From: Trebouxia sp. TZW2008
Lineage: Eukaryota > Chlorophyta > Trebouxiophyceae > Trebouxiales > Trebouxiaceae
Length of the DNA stretch: 64,000 nt
Assembly: GCA_002118135.1 (NCBI GenBank)
Contig: BDIU01000176.1
Span: forward strand, 186,001-250,000
Direction of reading: 5' to 3'
Positions within the stretch are counted from its first letter, which is position 1, and each line of letters opens with the position of its first letter. Under the pieces are notes generated by a model. That model searched no databases. It was not told where the DNA came from and saw nothing but the letters and a program-made list of their open reading frames with translations. Positions 52,166 to 61,149 of the stretch are shown here, in pieces. Both the position numbers and the translations under genes were made by a program.

Positions 52166-55100
52166 AGCGAGTGAGTGAGCGAGCGAGCGAGCGAGCACGT
52201 GAATGAAAGCACGCACAAATAAATCAGCAGGCGTGTGCTTACCGTTGCATTGTATGTAGACCCAGCAGTGGCCAGATTTGGTGCATACACCAACAGGGCC
52301 ACATTCACATCAGCTTGCATGAGCCCACCGTGTTCTGATAGCTTCTTACCAGGCGAGGCAAACACTACTCCAGGCAAGGGAACAATTACCAAGTCTGGTG
52401 TACGGCCTGCTACATTGCTGACCAGGCCGTAGTAGCTGGGTGCATTCACATCTGCATCAAAGTTTCGAAACAATTAGTGTTCACTTAATGCTCTGTCAGA
52501 GGGACCCAATAGAAAGGCACGTACATCAGGAGGCAAATGTGAGAGGTCACAATCAATCCATCAATCACTGAATCAAGCCACGGATCAATCAATCAATCAA
52601 CCAAGCAATGATACAACCGCTCAATGAGTCCATCAGGAAACTTATCAACAAATGGAGGGAGTAAGCAAGCAAGCAAGCACCGCTCAATCACTGTTTTCCC
52701 GTCACAGGAACCCAGGTTGCAAGCAAGTTAGACGTACCAAGAATCCCGTAGCTGCTGTTTTGTGCCAAGGTACGCAAGTAGGTCAAGGCTGCCATGGTCT
52801 GATTGCTGGCTGACAGCCACAAGAGTCCAATGTCATCTGTGGTGAATTGGGCCACACTGCAAGCATTGGGGCACAAGTCAGCATTTGCGGGATGTTGGGG
52901 GGGAGGGTGTGGGGGGAAAGGGGGGGAGAGGGGTTTGCAAGTGAGATGAAAGTGCATCATTCATGCCCATTGCATTGAACTTGCATGCTAGACAGGCTGA
53001 GCAGGCCTAGCTATGTATATACTGCTGCAATTGTACCTGATGTTTTGTTTTGCCAATGCTGTGGATATTGGTGTAGGTGAGATCAGCGTGGCGTTCCCAG
53101 TGATTGGTTGTTGCCCATGCTTTGCAGAAATGATCAATGCTGTGGATGCTGCATTTCCTGAGGTCTGCAAAGCTGTTTGGATTCTGCCAAGAGACTGGTC
53201 CACGAAGTCCAAATTGGCCCTCAAACCAGAGCTGAAGCTTGTTCCATTGTTCAAATATCCAGCATACTACAGACAACACAGTGTCAGCCTTGTACAGGGA
53301 ACTAGATGAATCATTGTCGAGAATCACTTCTGACAGACTTGCATGAAAACGAAGGGTTATGTCTATATGTACTTAGCTGCTGGGTTGCAACAGCTTCCTA
53401 GCGAGCAAATTTGATGAATGCATAATGGACGTCAGCTATGTACACAGGTAATATATGCACAGTTGCAATAGTAAATGCCTGTTGGAGGGGAAGAGAGGGG
53501 GGGGGTGGTGGGCTGAACATCATGCTGACAGAATCGATCTGACACTATCTTTTGGGCCCTTAAAACAGTCTATGTTTATTCATTCATTCATCCACTGACT
53601 GCTTGAGGCAAAAAAGAGCAAGCTTCCCACCTTTTGACCAACAGACAGTGCTTGAAAGTTAAGCCCAAACAGATTTGGCATCTGCATGGCGCATTTCCAG
53701 AGCTGTGCTTCCTGTTAATTTGGATGATGACTGACAGAGACTTATGGGCATGATTGGCAGAAAGGCATAGCAGATTGGATTGATTGGCTGACTACTTGAT
53801 TGACGAGTTGATGGAAAGGTTTGTTGAGGAGGCACAGCAGAGCTTCTCACCTTCTGGCCAACAGATACTGCTTGGAAGTTAAGCCCAAAGAGGTTGGGCA
53901 TCTGCATGGCATAGTTTCCAGAGCTGTGCTTCCCATTGATTTGGTTGATGACTGCTTGGACATGCAACTCATCGTATGCTCTTGCAGCAGTGACATTCTT
54001 GGCCAGATCAATGCCTGTGCCATTGGTGATTGTTGTGGAGGGAATGCCAGTCTGATTATCGCCGCACTGGCATGCAATCTCGGGCGTGTATAAATCCATC
54101 ACGCCATTCCCTTGCTGTCCCTGTAGCACATGGCATATCAGTGAAGAAAGAAGGGAAAAGGAAAGGGTAATTATTATTGCTATTGTGAATCATGGAAAGG
54201 TTTGCCATGACACAGAAGTGTATCTTGACACAGCAATGAGCATACGCACTTGAAACGCGTGAACTCATTCTGCAAGCAGAACAATGACTGTCGTAGAATT
54301 TGTGCTGACCTGTACAATCTCATAGTAGGGACCCTTATCAATCCAAGCAGTCCTTTTACCAGCAGCTGCTGCAACCTGCAATGTTGCCCAACAAAAACAT
54401 TGGCAAGTTCCATGTAACATGAGAGATAGATATGTGTTTGGAATGCTTGAGCCTGACAACACTACTACAATCAACTGCGACATGAAAGGTCACACAGGGT
54501 CATGAAGTTGGCGTCAACATGATCAGCAACTGCAGGGGAGTTCCAACAGCATGAGAACAGCATGCAAACAAGCTGACACGCAAACAAGTTATCACAGACA
54601 TCCCGATACTGGCCAGTACCCTTATAGCCAAGGGCCTGCTTGCAGCGTTCGCTGCAGAACAGAGTGGGACTTGTAGGCAACACACATGGCAAAGAAGCGG
54701 TGTGCAGCAGCTGTGCCATGTCACAACCCAAAAGCGGTACAGTAATCTCTCAATATAAGGACACTCGACATAAGGATGTTCTCAATGTACTGTCAATTGG
54801 ACAGCTGGCACCCAAGCACTGCATTCTAAAATACAGTGATACTTTTGAGTAAGAACAAGCTGATGTAAGCATATGTTTCTTGGTACCCAATGCAGTCGTT
54901 ATATCGAGATATTACTGTATGCTCAGAAGTCCAGAAGGTCAGGACTTACTTGGAACACTGTGTTTGCATGGTTAAAGCGCCAAGCATGCACTGGGTTGCA
55001 GGTGGCATCTAAGGGCAGAGCGCTCTCCTTCACAGCATAAGACCAGTTGGCTGTACCAAATATCATCACTACATGGACATGATCATCAGCTGGCATGAAG

Positions 55101-58100
55101 TTTTGTTGTGGAACAGTGAATACATGAGCGTAGTAAGCCGGGACAAGCAACATTGATGATGTTTCCGAGCATGACTGAGGTTAGAAGTGCAACGGAGGTG
55201 AGGCTGCATGGATTTTAGCACAATCAGCATCCATGAGACTGACCAGAGCATTCATCAGACTCAGAACAGTGGTCATCGTTGTTGAGAGAACCCATGTAAC
55301 AGCGTTCTGTCCCAGAAGTGGCAACAATGTGAGTGTATCACAACCCCGCAACACACGTAGACATTTGATTAGACCAAGCAGTCAAGCTCAGCATGCAGTG
55401 TGGACATTTTAAAATAAGTGCATAAGCTAAGCATACAGCGCAGACATTCATTGCTCTTGACTCAGTGCAGAAGCTGCGCATGCAGCTGCGTGAACTGTCC
55501 TCAATCAAGTTTCGAAGATAAGCATACAGTGCAAACACTCTCTGAAGTTTAGTAGGGGAGCTATGCATGCAGCACAGAAATTTCTTTGAAACAAGTAGAG
55601 CAGCCAAGCAGTGCGTACATTGACAGCAGTCCCGTTGAGGCCTTGTATAGGGAAGTCGGTCTGCAGGGCTGTCACGTTTGTGGCTAAGCCATTGAATGCC
55701 CCAACACCTGGAGCTCCTCCAATGCTGCAATAATAAGCATGGATGGCTCAGATCCCCAGCCAAAAAAAAGCAAAAACAGTTGAAAAAAATCAGGGATTTC
55801 CACACAGTGTTCATTGCAATTGACAGCAGTCCCATTGAGGCCTTGTACAGGAAAATCAGTCTGCAGGGCTGTCACGTTTGTGGCTAAGCCATTGAATGCC
55901 CCAACACCTGAAGCTCCTCCAATGCTGCAACAACAAGCATAAACAGCTTAGATTGCCAACCAGAAATAAGATTTTTTGCGCAAACCAGACCTCTTTGCAA
56001 AGCAATCCTGTTTCTGTCACAAAAAGAACATTGCGCGGATCTTGCAATCTTGTGACAGGGCTGGGGTTTTCACCATTGAGCTGAAGTGATGCCGTAACAA
56101 CAAGCATGGATTGCAAGCGGCAATACAGGATTGTGATGAAATGGTGCTGCGATATAACACACACACACAGCTTCATATATCCCCTTTTTATGAAAAAGTA
56201 AGGGTAGTCAACACCAGGAGCTCCTTCAACGCTGCAACAACAAGCATGGATTGCTCAGTATTCCATGTTGTCACAGAGCTAGGGTACAGAACTTGGACAA
56301 AATGCTGCTGCAAAAACAAACATACACAGCTCAGATCCCCTGTTTATGACAGAGTGAGGGTAGTCAACACCAGGAGCTCCTCCAATGCTGCAACAACAAG
56401 CATATAGAGGCCAGAGCCCTGAACTTTTCTGCAGGAATTCTGCCTGTGTCATGATCTGCAACATTGCTGTTTGATGCAAACTGATGTGCAGGTTGGTCTT
56501 TTTGCCAGTATTGAGTCACAATAGCAGTCTAATAATGTGTCAAAATTCGTTGCAAATCGATGAAGCAAACCCCATGCTAGCAGCCCACCTGAAAGTCTCG
56601 TAATCTTGAGTTTCTGAATACAGACACTCTGTGCCGTTTGGGCCTACAGGGCTGCCAGAGCCTATGTTGGCACAAGATCCAGCTTCGTACAAATTGCGGT
56701 CATAGCTGTCATCTGCAAGCAGCAACCATTGTTTGCTGAGTGTCTGAACTAAGGAAAATGTAGGGGAAAAGAAGAGTCTATGCGTTGGGGCATCATACAG
56801 GGAGTATTTGTCAGCAGAAGCAGCCTGAAGATGTTGCTCTCAAGGCAACAACCAGCTGAAAAGCCTATAGTGTCTTGAGCTTAGGTTGTTTGACCGTTGT
56901 GTTTGCAGCCCAAACTGTCTGCCTTGCACACACTCCCTGCAGAGTCAGTTGCCAGGCTATATGCATCTGCCGGATGCATTTCTATGCAAATGAAACTCAC
57001 GTCAACAGACAGCAACTGCAGCTACGAAATGAGTCCATGTGAGGTGAAAACATGATGAATTAATTGCTTCGGCAGTTGATTGATTTATTGTGTTCTTGAC
57101 TGCTCAGTCACTTCTGGTCATTGTGACAAGACTGCAGCCATGATTACAATGACATGTTCCGCTTAGCAATGGCGTCAAGCAGATCAAAAGACAGTAACGG
57201 TGCTGCAAGAAGACGAGGAAATTCACTACATCCTATAGCGTACCAACAGGCAAAAGATGATGACAACTTGCAACAACACGCAATAGAACACCATTGTCAA
57301 TCACTTTGGAGCATAGCACGTACCGTAATACACGCCCGTCACAGTCACATTGTTGCCGGTTGTGAGCGCCAAAATGCCCGGGAAAGAGTCCGAGGGCCCT
57401 GGCAAATAGGCATTGGGGTAGATGACCCCCTGCTTAGCAAGGCTAGCAAAAGTGCCATTGGGGTTTAGAGCAATGTAGGCACTCAGGTCTGATGAGTGCA
57501 AGCCATCCACACTGCAAGCAGCAGAAATGAAAGTCAGGTGAAATATGGCGTTTGAATCAGTTTCAGAGCGATACAGGCATTCAGGTCTGACAAGTGCAAA
57601 CCGTCTACACTGTAAGCAGCAGCAATAAAGGTCAAAGTTTGGGTATATAATGGTCTTCTGACTTGCTTAGCAAGGCTGGCAAAAGCGCCACTTGGGATTC
57701 AGAGCAATGTCAGCACTCAAGCCTGACGAGTGCAAGCCATCCAAACTGTAAGCAGCAGCAATGAAAGTCTGGTACAGCGTGGTCATTGACTTGTTTAGCA
57801 AGGCTAGCAAAAGTGCCAGTTGGGTTCAGAGCAATATAGGCATGCAAGTCTGATAAGTGCAAGTCATCCATACTATTAGCAGCAGCACCAAATAACATAG
57901 CATAGTCTTTGTATAGCACAGAGTACAGCAGGATTTTTGACTTGAGACAGATCCAACCATCGCGCGTTGCTTTCTGGTTTGCTGTGCTTATTTGCTGAGG
58001 GCTTCACTGGTGAGTTCAGCAGCAAACAAGGCCCTGACTATACAGTTGCCTTGTGAGACTTCCAGCAATTGAATATCAGACCTCCTTGCTGTAGCGCTCA

Positions 58101-59598
58101 AGACAAGCTGCCTAGCACCTAGAGTGTGTTGGTATAACCTTGGTGTTCTTACCTTATGATGATAGTGTTGTTGACTTTGGGGGTTGCTACGGCAGCCCCG
58201 TAAGCTGAGGACGACGAAGCTGCCAAAGACACCCTAGGTGCTCCAGCCAGGTTGGAGGGCCCATTTGAGGTGTTGCTGCTTGTGACGGCTGCTGCTGAAC
58301 CAGTTGGCGCAGAAGCAGGAGCCAAAGCTGCAAGCACAAACTTGCATAGACTCTGCTGGAAGGGAGCGCTTGATGTACGCATGCCCATATTCCTATTATT
58401 GTGGACGATGTCATTAAATGTCATTGGACAAATGCATGGAGAAGTGATTTGTTTCGACGATGTTGTTAGGATGGAACTAGCAGATCATGGCTTGTTGTGA
58501 AGCAAGTCATGAGAGGTCTGAGAGTTGCTGATAAAGGATTCTTGTACAGACCACATCTGCTGCCTGGTCCCTTCAAAGAATTTGTGACCAGTGTAATCAC
58601 TGAACTGCCAAAGCATCTTTGAGCAGCACATTCTTGGGAAACACCAGATTGCCACAGCATGTTTGGGCAGCACACAGCTTGGGAAACAATGAGGACAAAG
58701 CATGAGAGTACTGGGCCATGCAGGGCCAGGGTCTTATGTTGTGGGGTGGCAGCGAATCACACCTCTTGTGGCTGTTGAGCCTTCCTCTGTTGTGTTCTGG
58801 GTCTGAAGCAGTTGGCGGTCAGCTGATGTCAGGCTCAGCATGGCCAGGCAGATCAGCAGACAACACCTGAAGCATTTTCCGAGTTTGCTTTGGCTTTGCT
58901 TACCTCCTGTACTGCGACATGAAGATGTAAAAGGTACTGCAAAGGCAGCATGCAAGCACTGTCAGACAAACGAGCAGCGGCTTCTGGGCTACGTGGCATG
59001 CCACACTTCGTCAGCAGTGACATCTGCGCAGATAATGTGAGGCATGTATGGTCACCTTGCGTGCGACATTGTCAGCGGGGAATGCTCGAGCTCCGTGGTT
59101 GGCAGAATTCGTGGCAGCTCCAAGTTGTGCGTCCTGGCCTTTCGTCTCGAGACACTGTTCCCTGCATGCATTAAACGCTGCCTATGTGTGTGATTAGAAG
59201 ACGTCAAGAGTTTGCTGCTCGCCTCTCGTGAACTTAGAAGCAGTGTGCACGACTACGGCATGCCCCCGAGAAGTTTGAACGGGCTCATGACCGTCTCATG
59301 CACTAAACCTCTGGAGCGCACGGCGAGTAGAGCGAGCAGCAACACCGCATAATATTGGCAGGTGTGCAGCGAGGCTGACAGAGAGCAGTCGACAAACTAG
59401 CTTGCACTCTCGAAGTGCAAACTGCAGTGCTCCTGATCACACGGATAAGCTACGACGCTTTGCGCAACCCGTAAAAGCAGAGCTGTCTTACCTTTGCTGC
59501 TGATTGGAGTCGAGACTTGCGCGGAAAGTTGCCCCCTTCGCACGCCGCTGACGGCGGTCTGCTGTTGCTCTTGATAGGATTGCAGCGTTGGTTGGCAT
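51566..59598 (-). CDS. Secreted alkaline-phosphatase-like type I phosphodiesterase
   Basis: Exons (approximate): 58873-58764 (hydrophobic CCLLICLAMLSLTSA then DRQLLQ), 58332-58155 (Ser/Ala/Thr-rich), 57513-57325, 56714-56591, 55737-55615, about 55060-54945, 54376-54311, 54122-53851, 53270-53036, 52870-52735, 52455-52250, and the last ending TGA at 51566. Family motifs in order: VDGLHSSDL, PSDSFPGILALTTG (the Ser is the expected nucleophile site), TGVYY/DDSYDR, RTAWIDKGPYYEIV, MPNLFGLNFQAVSVGQK, ISAKHGQQPI, EHGGLMQADVNVALLVY and SQVACTSLSMLGLP. The enzyme would hydrolyse phosphate esters outside the cell or in the secretory lumen. The usual motif SDKHPAY lacks its His here (DKGPYY), which may affect metal binding. 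The 5' end is unresolved: a plausible first exon is 59598-59492, but phases to the signal-anchor exon do not close. Four exon regions are tandemly duplicated. Confidence 0.78.
52163..52202 (+). repeat. (GAGC/GAGT)n microsatellite
   Basis: Run of GAGTGAGTGAGCGAGCGAGC units beside the exon copy at 52158-52080. Confidence 0.85.
53640..53905 (-). repeat. Decayed copy of the NLFGLNFQAVSVGQK exon end
   Basis: CACCTT(T/C)TG.CCAACAGA.A.TGCTTG(A/G)AAGTTAAGCCCAAA occurs at 53629 and 53849 (about 220 bp). The downstream copy is interrupted by a frameshift. Confidence 0.75.
55610..56400 (-). repeat. Four copies of the IGGAPGV exon
   Basis: GACAGCAGTCCC(G/A)TTGAGGCCTTGTA occurs at 55620 and 55822 (202 bp apart), with GTCTGCAGGGCTGTCACGTTTGTGG in both. 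The exon start (GGAGCTCCTCCAATGCTGCAA) is also at 55911 and 56372, with a close relative at 56217. The first two copies are both complete and open. Confidence 0.75.
57325..57890 (-). repeat. Four copies of the DGLHSSDLSAYIALNPNGTF exon
   Basis: GTGCAA.CC.TC.A.ACT.T.AGCAGCAG recurs near 57497, 57594, 57730 and 57858. The exon 57513-57325 is complete with a donor. The copies at about 57755-57670 (frameshifted) and 57880-57795 (open: MDDLHLSDLHAYIALNPTGT) end in AAGCAAGTCA-like sequence. Confidence 0.75.
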
Positions 59599-60099
59599 CC
59601 TGCAGCATTCAAACAGAACACGTGACAGGGTGCAGATACTCAGGTAAGCCCATGGCAAGCAGAAGCCTTCACAGTCGTGCTGCTAAGAACGTTGGGCTGT
59701 GCAGCTGCAAGCCCCTAATATTGAGACAATGATATTTTTTGTCAGGCCATGCTACGTACTCAATTGAGCAAGTCAATGACGGAGGCGCAAGAACACTTAT
59801 ACAAGGGATTGTGTGGACACTTTGGTTCTGAGACAGGCTGTCCCTTTCCGTTTGCTTTGATAGTGTACAAAACCTTGCAAGCTTGCAGCCTCACAGCTTC
59901 AGATGTGCAGCTGTGTTGGCAACAGCTGCACCTTTGCTGCTCTGATTGTCTTGCTGAACGTGTAAGCAGTGATGGTGGCTGATGCAGCCGTGGGCATGTG
60001 ATGACAAAAATACTGAAGCCAAAGGCTTGAGCCATGTGCATTTTGATTGGCCTGCCATAAGGGGCCACAGGAAAGAGCTCATGTACTTGTATTGAGCTG
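59599..60099. other. Intergenic region between NAMPT and the phosphodiesterase
   Basis: About 500 bp, head-to-tail. It is presumed to hold the NAMPT 3' UTR and the phosphodiesterase promoter. No gene is recognised. Confidence 0.45.
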
Positions 60100-61081
60100 T
60101 TAGCTGGTCTGCGCTGATCGCAGGCGTGCCGTGACTGCCTTGACCTTGTCTTTCAGTGGCTGGCTGCGCACATCAGCACTCTTTGGCAATGCTCTCCACT
60201 GAGCATCCACTTGCTGTTTCAAGTCTGAGAACTTCTTCCACTTCACCTGCATTGCATCAAAGCTGTAAGGCTCCATGCAATCACAGCTTAGACCAGAGCT
60301 GTAAGGTCTCATGCAACCGCAGCTTTGCACCAACACCTTCGTCACAGCATGCAAGCAAGGCCAGCAAGCAAGCCAGGTTAAAATGACAAAAATACAACCA
60401 TGACTCTCAATAAACGTGCCAATCTGCCATGCATTGCTGAGCAAGTGGCACAGTTTCTGCGGCCAACAGTATGCAAATGAGCTTCAGCATTACACTTCAC
60501 AGTGACAAAGGGCAATGCTGAGAAGAAGATATGCCACAGACATGGCATTGCTGGGGAGTGCCAATTGGGGCACAATGTAGCATGCATGCTGCCGTGACAT
60601 GGAAGCTTGACAATCAAGCAGACCAGCAGAAAGTGTCGGCGTCACTCACTACAGCGGGCAATCAGCAGAGGCAGCAGCAGCAGAAGTCGCAGCGATAGCA
60701 ACAAAAGCAGCAGAATCAGCAGCAGCAGCAGCAGCAGCAGCGGCGGGCACATGATGGTGACGACATGAGCCTTCACGTCTGCAAACAAATATACACGAAA
60801 CAGACAAGGGCAGAGAGTTTAGATGATGGTGACACAGAAAGGCTGAGGCAGTAGCAGCTTGAACTCCCTGGAGTAGGTCTGCTGGCCTGTATCGCTTGCA
60901 ACATAGTACTTCTGGCTTAACACTATTCTCATGAGCAGCAACATCAGCAGCAACAGCAGCAGTAGCAACAGCAGCAGCTGAATTCTCACCAGAATGGGTC
61001 CACTTTCTCATATCAATTGCAGCCTGGTTTCCCCTGCTGTCAAAAAATCTCCACCAGCAGGAAATGTTGTGGAGACACCGT

Positions 61082-61149
<68 letters not shown>

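Noticed and set aside
58905..59175. Minus-strand exons (one ending FPADNVARK, one starting MSLLTKCG) as the phosphodiesterase 5' end
   Set aside because: They are open and flanked by AG/GT, and chain in phase with the ATG at 59598, but the phase does not continue into the signal-anchor exon, so they are not asserted.
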